A DNA stretch of 5,766 nt from a bacterium (GCA_021790555.1 JAJYGY010000288.1:1-5766), one strand, 5' to 3'. Positions 1 to 5,653 are shown, numbered from the stretch's first letter. Notes: generated by a model from the letters alone, not told the origin. A program made the numbers and translations.

Positions 1-906
1 CTCCTCCTGGAAACCCGGGTCGGCCCCGGCCTCGCCGGCCAGGCCGGCCAGGAAGCCCATGTCCACCTCGCTCCGGCCGGCGTGGGTGTAGATTTCGCCC
101 TGGGCCAGCTTGGCCACCTTGCCGGGCTGCCCCACCAGCAGGCAGCGCCGGACCCCGCAACGGGCGGCGTGCTCCAGGGCCTTGTTGACGAAGTCCCCCA
201 TCTGCACGAAGGCGGCCTCGGGCAGGCCGGGCAGCAGGGCCATGGCGAACTTCTCGGTCTGGCCGCCCGTGGTCAGCACCACGGACCGGCTGCCCTGGCT
301 GAGGGCCACGTCGATGCCCTGCTCGATGGAGGCGATGTAGGCCGCGTTGGAATAGGGGTAGACGATGCCGGTCTTGCCCAGGATGCTGATGCCGCCCAGG
401 ATGCCCAGGCGGGCGTTGAGGGTCTTCCTGGCGATTTCGGCCCCGTCCTTCACCGACACGGTGATGTCCACGCCCCTGGCCTCCAGGCCCATGCTCCGGA
501 GGGCCTCCAGGGCGTGCTCGGTCATCATACGGCGCGGCACCGGGTTGATGGCCGGGCCGCCCACCTCCAGGCCCAGGCCGGGCTTGGTGACCTCGCCCAC
601 GCCTTCGCCCCTGAGGAACCGCACCTCGCCGGCGCGTCCGGTGAGGCGGACGCGGGCCGAGATCTCGGCCCCGTGGGTGACGTCCGGGTCGTCGCCGCCG
701 TCCTTCAGGGTGGAGCAGGCCGCCTCTTCCGCGCCGATCTCGCAGGAGACCAGCCTGAAGGCGGGCCGCTGGCCGCCGGGCAGGGTGATGACAGCCTCCT
801 CCTGGGGCTTGCGGGAGGCCAGGGCCGCCAGGGCTCCGGCCACGCAGGCCGTGGCGCAGGCGCCGGTGGTGTAGCCGGTTCGGGTTCCGCGTTTCTTGGG
901 CTCCAT
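1..906 (-). CDS. cbiD: Cobalt-precorrin-5B (C1)-methyltransferase CbiD, 3' end cut off by the window edge
   Basis: CbiD uses S-adenosylmethionine to methylate C1 of cobalt-precorrin-5B in the anaerobic (early cobalt insertion) cobalamin pathway in the cytoplasm. Reading leftward from the ATG at 906-904 gives 302 uninterrupted codons to base 1. Visible family signatures are RTGYTTGACATAC at residues 9-21, the acidic STLKDGGDDPDVTHGAEI stretch at 65-82, GEGVGEVTKPGLG at 100-112, GGPAINPVPRRMM at 116-128, and GILGGISILGKTGIV at 168-182. TTGGQTEKFA and HAGRSEVDMG follow towards the edge. Family members are usually somewhat over 350 residues, so the C-terminal part is missing. The ATG places the GYTTG motif about ten residues from the N-terminus, as expected. 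No Shine-Dalgarno sequence precedes it. It is divergent from the DsbA-like gene. No cobalamin riboswitch fits in the 124-base gap. Identification is secure; the motifs are seen and the function comes from the family. Confidence 0.95.
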   Translation of the reverse strand, partial: MEPKKRGTRTGYTTGACATACVAGALAALASRKPQEEAVITLPGGQRPAFRLVSCEIGAEEAACSTLKDGGDDPDVTHGAEISARVRLTGRAGEVRFLRGEGVGEVTKPGLGLEVGGPAINPVPRRMMTEHALEALRSMGLEARGVDITVSVKDGAEIARKTLNARLGILGGISILGKTGIVYPYSNAAYIASIEQGIDVALSQGSRSVVLTTGGQTEKFAMALLPGLPEAAFVQMGDFVNKALEHAARCGVRRCLLVGQPGKVAKLAQGEIYTHAGRSEVDMGFLAGLAGEAGADPGFQEE

Positions 907-914
907 GGCACAGA

Positions 915-943
915 AAAATACCCCAGGCCGGCCGGTCCTTCAA
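915..943 (-). promoter_or_regulatory. Possible sigma70-type promoter for cbiD
   Basis: On the minus strand TTGAAG (943-938) is followed after exactly 17 bases by TATTTT (920-915); each matches the consensus at four of six positions. Only eight bases separate the -10 box from the cbiD ATG, so transcription would begin at or within a few bases of the start codon. That agrees with the lack of a ribosome-binding site, but two 4/6 boxes in a 124-base gap can arise by chance. Confidence 0.3.
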
Positions 944-974
944 GGCCTTATCCCCGGGCGGCGCCGGAATTGGC

Positions 975-1004
975 TTGCGCGCCGGGCCGGGGCCGGGTTA
1001 TACC
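975..1004 (+). promoter_or_regulatory. Weak possible promoter for the DsbA-like gene
   Basis: TTGCGC (975-980) and TATACC (999-1004) are 18 bases apart on the plus strand. The -10 box matches at four of six positions and the -35 box at three. A start near 1010 would give a leader of about 20 bases carrying the AGGAGG at 1020-1025. This fits the TTG start chosen for the gene. The support is mostly positional. Confidence 0.25.
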
Positions 1005-1019
1005 GTGTTCTCGACCAAC

Positions 1020-1025
1020 AGGAGG
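1020..1025 (+). promoter_or_regulatory. Shine-Dalgarno site that fixes the TTG start of the DsbA-like gene
   Basis: A full AGGAGG lies five bases before TTG at 1031. No comparable site precedes the upstream in-frame candidates (TTG 896, ATG 905). This, with the homology beginning immediately after 1031, decides the start. Confidence 0.8.
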
Positions 1026-1030
1026 CTGGA

Positions 1031-1663
1031 TTGCCGGAAGCGGAACTGGTTTACGTGGGCGACCCCATGTGCTTTTGGTGCTGGGGCTTCGCGCCCGCCT
1101 TCAGGAGGGCGAGGGAGGAATTCGGGGGAAGGCTTTCCTTCCGCATCCTGCTGGGGGGGCTGTACCCGGGCGTGACTGCCAGGAGGCTGGACCCGGCCTA
1201 CAAGGAGGAGCTGGCCGACGCCTGGCCCAGGGTGGCCCAGGCGACGGGACAGGCCTTTCATCCCGGCATCCTCGAGCGCCGGGATTTCCTGTGGGACACC
1301 GAGCCGGCCTGCCGCTCCGTGGTGGCGGCGCGCCAACTGGCGCCCGCCGGGGTTTTCGAATACCACGAGGCCCTGCAGCGGGCCTTTTTCCGGGACAACC
1401 GCGATCCCACCGAAACCGGGACCTTCGTCGCCGTGGCCCAGACCCTGGGCCTGGACGCAGCCGCCTTCGAGCGGAAGTTCCACTCCATCCAGGCCCGCAA
1501 GGAAACCCTGGCGGACTTCCAGTTGGCCCAGAGCCTGGGGGTGGAGGGTTTTCCCTGCCTGCTGCTCGGGCTGGAGGGGGAATCCGAAACCCTGGCCCAG
1601 GGCTGCCTCCCCTATGAAGAATTGAAATCAAATCTCGAAATGATGCTCAACAAAGCCTCCTGA
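1031..1663 (+). CDS. DsbA family (FrnE-like, COG3531-type) thiol-disulfide oxidoreductase, cytosolic
   Basis: This is a predicted thioredoxin-fold disulfide oxidoreductase/isomerase of 210 residues, the usual size for its family. The N-terminus runs straight into the first beta strand and the active site DPMCFWCWGF at residues 11-20, with redox cysteines C14 and C17. The helical insertion carries the family signature DTEPACR at 89-95. The cis-proline loop is GVEGFP, with P175. No signal peptide or membrane segment is present, so it should act in the cytoplasm, unlike periplasmic DsbA. The TTG start is chosen from the AGGAGG at 1020-1025. Starting instead at 896 would add 45 arginine/glycine-rich residues without family resemblance and overlap cbiD. 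Two features differ from what I recall as typical: CFWC rather than CSWC, and cysteines after the cis-proline (C176) and near the C-terminus (C192). The substrate is unknown. The gene appears monocistronic and divergent from cbiD. Confidence 0.88.
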   Translation: MPEAELVYVGDPMCFWCWGFAPAFRRAREEFGGRLSFRILLGGLYPGVTARRLDPAYKEELADAWPRVAQATGQAFHPGILERRDFLWDTEPACRSVVAARQLAPAGVFEYHEALQRAFFRDNRDPTETGTFVAVAQTLGLDAAAFERKFHSIQARKETLADFQLAQSLGVEGFPCLLLGLEGESETLAQGCLPYEELKSNLEMMLNKAS

Positions 1664-1687
1664 CCCCGGAAAAAACCCGGTTTCTTG

Positions 1688-1709
1688 ATTTCACATCATG
1701 AAATTTTTG
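1688..1709 (+). terminator. Weak intrinsic-terminator-like element after the DsbA-like gene
   Basis: ATTTCA (1688-1693), a five-base loop and TGAAAT (1699-1704) form a six-pair stem followed directly by TTTT. The stem is almost all A/T pairs, so it would be weak. A short CCGG...CCGG pairing just upstream (about 1667-1680) might add to it. It is in the right place, 25 bases after the stop codon, but it is not a strong terminator. Confidence 0.3.
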
Positions 1710-1747
1710 CCGTTCCGAATTATCCCTCCCTATTTATAAAATGTAGC

Positions 1748-1776
1748 TTGACAAAAAAAATACCAGCCATAAAAAT
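1748..1776 (+). promoter_or_regulatory. Probable sigma70-type promoter for the rny operon leader
   Basis: A perfect TTGACA (1748-1753) is followed after 17 bases by AAAAAT (1771-1776), four of six matches to the -10 consensus; the overlapping CATAAAAAT gives other registers. The surrounding sequence is the most AT-rich of the window, including TATTTATAAAATG at 1731-1743, which could act as an UP-type element. Transcription would start near 1783, about 460 bases before the rny start codon. No better promoter was seen closer to rny, where the sequence is GC-rich and full of inverted repeats. Confidence 0.45.
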
Positions 1777-1823
1777 GCCGACATCCGGTTTCGGCCGGGA
1801 AAGAAACGAATGTTCTCGGGGAG

Positions 1824-1841
1824 CCAGGCCTTCCAGCCTGG
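1824..1841 (+). repeat. Six-bp inverted repeat in the rny leader
   Basis: CCAGGC (1824-1829) pairs perfectly with GCCTGG (1836-1841) around a six-base loop. No T-run follows. It is the first clear stem after the AT-rich promoter zone. Confidence 0.45.
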
Positions 1842-1892
1842 GTCAGAAGTGATGGAGCTTTTGTTTTTGCTGATATTTTTGATGGGGGTCAT

Positions 1893-1928
1893 GGCAGGCG
1901 TGCCGGCACATGTGATGGCACGCCTGCC
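1893..1928 (+). repeat. Perfect 12-bp inverted repeat with a nested palindrome in its loop
   Basis: GGCAGGCGTGCC (1893-1904) is the exact reverse complement of GGCACGCCTGCC (1917-1928). The twelve-base spacer contains CACATGTG (1907-1914), itself a perfect eight-base palindrome. As RNA this is a very stable hairpin. As DNA it could be a binding site for a dimeric regulator or a REP-type element. The bases after it are GC-rich, so it is not an intrinsic terminator in the plus direction. The flank on the other side is T-rich on the plus strand, so it does not terminate minus-strand transcription either. Confidence 0.75.
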
Positions 1929-1945
1929 GGAACGCCTGGTGGCGT

Positions 1946-1966
1946 CGCCCGGTCTTGTACCGGGCG
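1946..1966 (+). repeat. Perfect 8-bp hairpin in the rny leader
   Basis: CGCCCGGT (1946-1953) and ACCGGGCG (1959-1966) pair perfectly around the five-base loop CTTGT. It lies 17 bases after the 12-bp hairpin and again lacks a following T-run. Confidence 0.6.
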
Positions 1967-1996
1967 CGTCCACGCGGCCCCTTTTTGGCATGAACA

Positions 1997-2010
1997 GCAG
2001 GTTTGCCTGC
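1997..2010 (+). repeat. Small five-bp hairpin in the rny leader
   Basis: GCAGG (1997-2001) and CCTGC (2006-2010) flank the loop TTTG. It competes with a longer-range pairing of 2006-2013 with 2107-2115, so only one of the two structures can exist at a time. Confidence 0.35.
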
Positions 2011-2046
2011 CCGGTCGGGCGGGTCCGTTCCGCGTTTTCCGTCCTA

Positions 2047-2095
2047 CTCCGCCCCGGCGTTTTGGCGCCCTGGCGGCAGGGGGCGCCGGGCGGAG
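2047..2095 (+). repeat. Long interrupted stem in the rny leader
   Basis: CTCCGCCC (2047-2054) pairs with GGGCGGAG (2088-2095). The stem continues after one bulged C with GGCG (2056-2059) and CGCC (2084-2087). An alternative inner stem pairs GGCGCCC (2064-2070) with GGGCGCC (2081-2087) around a ten-base loop. Either form is stable. It may be the tip of a longer rod that also pairs 2019-2025 with 2097-2103 and 2006-2013 with 2107-2115. Confidence 0.55.
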
Positions 2096-2200
2096 CGGCC
2101 CGCTTGCGGGCAAGGTCCATCGTCTTCTGAAGCCTTACCCCTCCTCCTGAACCTTCCGCCTTCCCCGGGGGCTCACGCCCCGCGCCTGAACCGGCTTCCT

Positions 2201-2228
2201 GGGGACGTCCCCTTCGGGGACATCCCCG
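2201..2228 (+). promoter_or_regulatory. Stable hairpin immediately upstream of the rny ribosome-binding site
   Basis: GTCCCC (2207-2212) folds back on GGGGAC (2216-2221) over a UUC loop. After a C/A mismatch, GGGGA (2201-2205) pairs with TCCCC (2223-2227). This gives eleven pairs in total. It ends seven bases before the AAGGAG at 2235-2240 and leaves that site free. It could act as a 5' stabiliser, an RNase Y processing landmark or a translation element. There is no T-run, so it is not a terminator. Confidence 0.6.
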
Positions 2229-2246
2229 CCCGCCAAGGAGCCGACC

Positions 2247-3809
2247 ATGACCACCCCTTTGCTCGCGCTTGCCCTCCTGGGCTCCGTCTGCCTTGGTTTC
2301 GTGCTGCACCTGGTGTACCAGAAGTACGCCGAGGCCTCCAAGGTTTCCGAAACCGAGGCCCTGGCCTCCAAGATCCTGCGCAACGCCGAAGCCGAGGCCG
2401 AAACCAGGAAGAAGGCGGCCCTGCTCGAGGCCAAGGACCAGCTCTACAAGGAGCGCAGCGAGTTCGAGGAGAATTCCAACCTGCGGCGCCAGGAGCTCCA
2501 GGGCCTGGAGAAGCGCCTGGCCGCCAAGGAAGAGGCGCTTGAAAAGCGGCTGGAAAACCAGGACCGCAAGGACGCCGACCTGGACGAGAAGGAGCGCCAG
2601 CTCGAGGCCCGCGACCAGGGCGTCCGCAAGCTGCAGGCCGACCTGGAACGCGCGCTGCACGAGGAGCGCCAGAAGCTGGAGCGCCTCTCGGGCCTTTCCA
2701 GCGAGGCGGCCAAGAAGCTGCTGCTGGAATCCATCGAAAAAAGCGCCCGCCTGGAGATGGCCTCCGCCCTGAAGAAGATGGAGGACGAGGCCCGCGAGAC
2801 GGCCGACCGCAAGGCCAAGCGCATCATCGCCACGGCCATCCAGCGCTGGGCGGCCCCGCACACGGTGGAGAGCACCGTGTCGGTCGTGAGCATCCCCAGC
2901 GAGGACATGAAGGGCCGCATCATCGGCCGCGAAGGCCGCAACATCCGCGCCCTGGAGAACGCCACCGGGGTCGACCTGATCATCGACGACACCCCCGAAA
3001 CCGTCATCCTTTCCAGCTTCGACCTGCTGCGGCGCGAGGTGGCGCGCCTGTCGCTGGAAAAGCTGCTGGCCGACGGCCGCATCCACCCCAGCCGCATCGA
3101 GGAGGTCGTCTCCAAGGTGCGCGAGGAGCTGGAGGTCCAGGTGAAGGAGGCCGGCGAGCAGGCCTGCCTGCAGGCGGGCGTCAGCTCGCTGCACCCCGAG
3201 CTGGTGCGCCTGCTGGGGCGCCTGAAGTACCGCACCAGCTACGGCCAGAACATTTTGCTGCACTCCCTGGAATGCGCCCACCTGGCCTCGGTGATGGCGG
3301 CCGAGCTGGGAGCCAACGCGGCCGTGGCCCGGCGGGGGGCCTTCCTGCACGACATCGGCAAGGCCGCCGACCAGGAGAAGGAGGGCACCCACACCGCCAT
3401 CGGCGTGGAGCTTGCCCGCCGTTACAACGAAAGCCCGGCGGTGATCCACTGCATCGAGGCCCACCACAACGACGTGGAGTTCCAGAGCGTGGAGGCCATG
3501 ATCGTGCAGGCCGCCGACGCCATCTCGGCCTCGCGTCCCGGGGCCCGGCGCGAGAGCCTGGAGACCTACATCAAGCGCCTGAAGAAACTCGAGGAGATCT
3601 CCCTGGGCTTCAAGGGCGTGACCCAGGCCTACGCCCTGCAGGCGGGCCGCGAGGTGCGCATCATGGTGGAGCACACCCTGGTTTCCGACGCCGAGGCCTT
3701 CCAGCTGGCCAAGGACGTGGCCCGCCGGGTGGAGGACGACCTGGAATACCCGGGCCAGATCAAGATCACGGTCATCCGCGAGACCAAGGCGGTGGAGTAC
3801 GCCAAATGA
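2247..3809 (+). CDS. rny: Ribonuclease Y
   Basis: RNase Y is a membrane-anchored endoribonuclease that initiates mRNA decay and processing. The 520-residue product has the usual family length and order. A single N-terminal membrane segment spans about residues 4-22. A long charged coiled coil covers roughly 28-195. The KH RNA-binding domain centres on GRIIGREGRNIR (223-234). The catalytic HD domain includes H339, FLHDIGK with H368-D369, AHHND (405-409) and D424. A conserved C-terminal tail ends at EYAK. The start is supported by AAGGAG at 2235-2240, six bases before the ATG, and by the membrane segment beginning at once. It is the first gene of an operon: ymdB overlaps its stop codon as ATGA. 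A long hairpin-rich region precedes it, with a promoter candidate about 460 bases upstream, which suggests post-transcriptional control. All key residues appear intact. Confidence 0.97.
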   Translation: MTTPLLALALLGSVCLGFVLHLVYQKYAEASKVSETEALASKILRNAEAEAETRKKAALLEAKDQLYKERSEFEENSNLRRQELQGLEKRLAAKEEALEKRLENQDRKDADLDEKERQLEARDQGVRKLQADLERALHEERQKLERLSGLSSEAAKKLLLESIEKSARLEMASALKKMEDEARETADRKAKRIIATAIQRWAAPHTVESTVSVVSIPSEDMKGRIIGREGRNIRALENATGVDLIIDDTPETVILSSFDLLRREVARLSLEKLLADGRIHPSRIEEVVSKVREELEVQVKEAGEQACLQAGVSSLHPELVRLLGRLKYRTSYGQNILLHSLECAHLASVMAAELGANAAVARRGAFLHDIGKAADQEKEGTHTAIGVELARRYNESPAVIHCIEAHHNDVEFQSVEAMIVQAADAISASRPGARRESLETYIKRLKKLEEISLGFKGVTQAYALQAGREVRIMVEHTLVSDAEAFQLAKDVARRVEDDLEYPGQIKITVIRETKAVEYAK

Positions 3810-4594
3810 ACCTCTTCCTGATCGGCGACATCATCGGCGAACCCGGACGCGAGGCCTGCGCCCGCCTGCTTCCGGACCTGAGGCGCGACCTGAAGCTGGA
3901 CTTCGTGATGGCCAACGTGGAGAACCTGGCCCACGGGTTCGGCGTCACCCCCAAGACCCTGCAGGAGCTGGCCCGCTGCGGGGTGGACGTCTTCAGTTCC
4001 GGCAACCACGTCTGGGACAACAAGGAATGGCCGGCCGCCTTCCAGTCCTTCCCCAACCTGCTGCGGCCCGCCAACTACCCCGAAGGCGCCCCCGGAAAGG
4101 GCCACCATATTTTCCAGGCCGCCGGAGGGGGGCGGGTGGGCGTGATCAACCTGCAGGGGCGCTCCTTCATGCTGCCCATCGACGATCCCTTCCGCCTGTC
4201 CAGGCAGCTGGCCGGGGCCCTGAAAGGCCAGGGCCTGAAGGTGCTGGTGGTGGACTTCCACGCCGAGGCCACGGCCGAGAAGGTGGCCCTGGCCGCCTGG
4301 CTGGACGGGGAGGTGAGCGTCTGCGCCGGCACCCACACCCACATCCCCACCGCGGACGCCCGGATCAGCCCCCAGGGCACGGCCGCCATCACCGACCTTG
4401 GGATGACGGGGCCCTATGATTCCGTCATCGGCATGAAGAAGGAGATCATCTTCCAGAAGTTCCTGCTGCAGACCAAGATCAAGTACGAGGTGGCCGGGGG
4501 CGACGTTCAGCTGTGGGGCCTGCTGGTGGAGGTGGACGAGGCCACCGGGAAGGCCCTGCGCGTCGAGCAGGTGCGGCGCCGGCTCCAGGCCTGA
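3806..4594 (+). CDS. ymdB: YmdB family metallophosphoesterase (TIGR00282 type)
   Basis: This is a 262-residue calcineurin-like metallophosphoesterase of the YmdB/DR1281 family, which has cyclic-nucleotide phosphodiesterase activity in characterised members. The dinuclear metal-site residues are all visible: D8 in LIGDIIGEPGR, E39 and N40 in NVEN, N67 and H68 in GNHVWDN, H152 in DFHAEAT, and H177 and H179 in GTHTHIPTAD. The length is typical, and no signal peptide or membrane segment is seen, so it should be cytosolic. The ATG at 3806 overlaps the rny stop codon by four bases (ATGA), and GGAG at 3794-3797 lies inside the end of rny, which implies translational coupling. Joint retention of rny and ymdB suggests a shared role in RNA metabolism or signalling; in Bacillus subtilis ymdB affects biofilm and motility decisions. 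Its exact substrate in this organism cannot be read from sequence. Confidence 0.95.
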   Translation: MNLFLIGDIIGEPGREACARLLPDLRRDLKLDFVMANVENLAHGFGVTPKTLQELARCGVDVFSSGNHVWDNKEWPAAFQSFPNLLRPANYPEGAPGKGHHIFQAAGGGRVGVINLQGRSFMLPIDDPFRLSRQLAGALKGQGLKVLVVDFHAEATAEKVALAAWLDGEVSVCAGTHTHIPTADARISPQGTAAITDLGMTGPYDSVIGMKKEIIFQKFLLQTKIKYEVAGGDVQLWGLLVEVDEATGKALRVEQVRRRLQA

Positions 4595-4620
4595 CTTCCG
4601 CCCCCCCTTCGAGGATTGCC

Positions 4621-5580
4621 ATGCCCCTTTTCGACCTGCCCATGGAGGAGATGCGCAAGTACCACGGCAAGAACCCCTGCCCCCACGACTTCGACGAGTA
4701 CTGGGACCGGGGCCTGGCCGAGATGCGGGCCCTGGATCCCGCCGTGGAGCTGCGGCCCTCCGGGTTCCAGTGTTCCCAGGCGGATTGTTTCGACCTGTAC
4801 TTCACCGGCGTGGGCGGCGCGCGGGTGCACGCCAAGTACCTCAGGCCCAGGGCCGCGGACGGCCGCCACCCGGCCCTGCTGCTGTTCCACGGCTATTCCG
4901 GTTCCAGCGGCGACTGGAACGACAAGCTGAACTGGGTCGCCCTGGGCTTTTCGGTGCTGGCCATGGACTGCCGCGGCCAGGCGGGGACTTCCCAGGACGC
5001 GGGAGGAATCTCCGGGCCCACCCAGTTCGGCCTGCTGGCCCGGGGCCTGGACGACGCCCCGGACAAGCTGTACTTCCGCCAGGTCTTCCTGGACGCGGCC
5101 CAGCTCGCCGGCATCGCCTTCGCCCTGCCCGAGGTGGATCCGGCCAGGGTGGCCTGCGCGGGAGCCTCGCAGGGCGGGGCCCTCACCCTCGCCTGCGCGG
5201 CCCTGCAGCCCGGAATCAGGAAGGCCGCCTCCCTGTATCCCTTCCTTTGCGACTTCCAACGGGTCTACGAAATGGAGCTCGCCGACACCCCCTACCAGGA
5301 AATCCGCGAGTTCTTCCGCCAGCGGGACCCCCTGCACCAGCGCGAGCGCGAGCTGTTCACGCGCCTGGGCTACATCGACGTGCGCCTGCTGGCCGGACGC
5401 ATCCGCGCCGAGGCCCTGATGGTGACGGCCATGATGGACCAGGTCTGCCCCCCCTCCACGCAATTCGCGGCCTACAACAAGATCCGCTCCCGCAAGGACA
5501 TGCTGCTGTACCCGGACCACGCCCACGAGGCGCTTCCCGGCGCCTGGGACCGCGTCTTTGAATTCCTTTCGGGCCTCTGA
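4621..5580 (+). CDS. Acetyl esterase of carbohydrate esterase family 7 (acetyl xylan esterase / cephalosporin-C deacetylase)
   Basis: This is a 319-residue alpha/beta hydrolase, the normal length for CE7 enzymes, which remove acetyl groups from short acetylated sugars and also from cephalosporin C. It starts with the family-typical MPLFDLP and has FHGYSGSSGDW at 89-99. The conserved CRGQ segment follows at 117-120. The nucleophile S183 lies in GASQGG. The acid D273 is in MMDQVCPPST, and H302 is in DHAHE near the C-terminus. The catalytic triad is therefore intact. The usual RGQGG reads RGQAG here (A121), a small deviation near the oxyanion region. No signal peptide is present, so it is an intracellular enzyme. 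GAGGA at 4611-4615 lies five bases before the ATG. It begins 26 bases after ymdB with no terminator between, so it is probably the last gene of the rny operon. The physiological substrate is unknown. Confidence 0.92.
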   Translation: MPLFDLPMEEMRKYHGKNPCPHDFDEYWDRGLAEMRALDPAVELRPSGFQCSQADCFDLYFTGVGGARVHAKYLRPRAADGRHPALLLFHGYSGSSGDWNDKLNWVALGFSVLAMDCRGQAGTSQDAGGISGPTQFGLLARGLDDAPDKLYFRQVFLDAAQLAGIAFALPEVDPARVACAGASQGGALTLACAALQPGIRKAASLYPFLCDFQRVYEMELADTPYQEIREFFRQRDPLHQRERELFTRLGYIDVRLLAGRIRAEALMVTAMMDQVCPPSTQFAAYNKIRSRKDMLLYPDHAHEALPGAWDRVFEFLSGL

Positions 5581-5594
5581 GCAGCCGGGCAGGA

Positions 5595-5640
5595 CGCAAA
5601 AAAAGGGGGGCGGCCTTTGGCCGCCCCCCTTTTTTTTGCG
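5595..5640. terminator. Bidirectional intrinsic terminator between convergent genes
   Basis: An A-run (5598-5604), six G and CGGCC form the left arm. After a TTT loop (5616-5618) the right arm is GGCCG, six C and an eight-T run (5630-5637). The stem has 11 G/C pairs extended by seven A/T pairs; one bulged T then allows GCG/CGC pairing at the base. The T-run on each strand makes it work in both directions: it ends the rny-ymdB-esterase transcript and that of the convergent gene at the right edge. Confidence 0.95.
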
Positions 5641-5653
5641 TGGTGCCGGGGCC

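Larger units (their letters stand above)
1784..2246 (+). other. Gene-free, structured leader region upstream of rny
   Basis: No protein gene is convincing here, although GC-rich frames stay open on both strands. The stretch carries a series of inverted repeats: 1785-1798, 1824-1841, 1893-1928, 1946-1966, 1997-2010, 2047-2095, 2098-2111, 2168-2181 and 2201-2228. It is followed by the rny ribosome-binding site AAGGAG at 2235-2240. None of the stems before rny is followed by a T-run, so they do not read as ordinary terminators. The part from 2112 to 2165 is pyrimidine-rich. It may be a long rny 5' leader, a small-RNA locus, or both. In the Deltaproteobacteria I recall, 6S RNA often lies just before rny, but I could not recognise its fold with confidence. 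Confidence 0.5.

Noticed and set aside
896..1030. N-terminal extension of the DsbA-like protein from TTG 896 or ATG 905
   Set aside because: The extra residues are arginine/glycine-rich without family similarity, the start would overlap cbiD, and AGGAGG before TTG 1031 gives a far better start.
907..1030. Cobalamin riboswitch before cbiD
   Set aside because: The gap is only 124 bases, shared by two divergent genes, and I see no B12-box-like segment.
82..1617. A 511-codon open frame on the plus strand
   Set aside because: It lies antisense to cbiD and out of frame with the DsbA-like gene. Its product is low-complexity glycine/alanine/arginine-rich, as expected for a shadow frame in GC-rich DNA.
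1915..1932. Possible sigma-54 promoter (TGGCACG at 1916-1922)
   Set aside because: The -24-like element is present because it is part of the 12-bp inverted repeat, but no TTGC-type -12 element follows at the required distance.
1893..1966. Hairpins at 1893-1928 and 1946-1966 as intrinsic terminators
   Set aside because: Neither stem is followed by a T-run on the strand that would be transcribed.
1810..2130. A 106-codon plus-strand frame (ATG at 1810 or 1852) with a hydrophobic stretch
   Set aside because: There is no good Shine-Dalgarno site, several perfect inverted repeats run through it, and the C-terminal half is arginine/glycine/proline-rich with no family resemblance. A small membrane protein from the 1852 ATG cannot be fully excluded. 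Conservation of the frame in relatives with synonymous-biased changes would revive it.
1734..3674. A 646-codon open frame on the minus strand
   Set aside because: It runs antisense through most of rny, whose product is unmistakable. The leucine/glycine/histidine-rich translation is typical of an antisense shadow.
5595..5640. Inverted repeat as a mobile-element end or attachment site
   Set aside because: The A-run/G-C stem/T-run arrangement between two convergent stop codons is fully explained as a bidirectional terminator, and no transposase or integrase is present.
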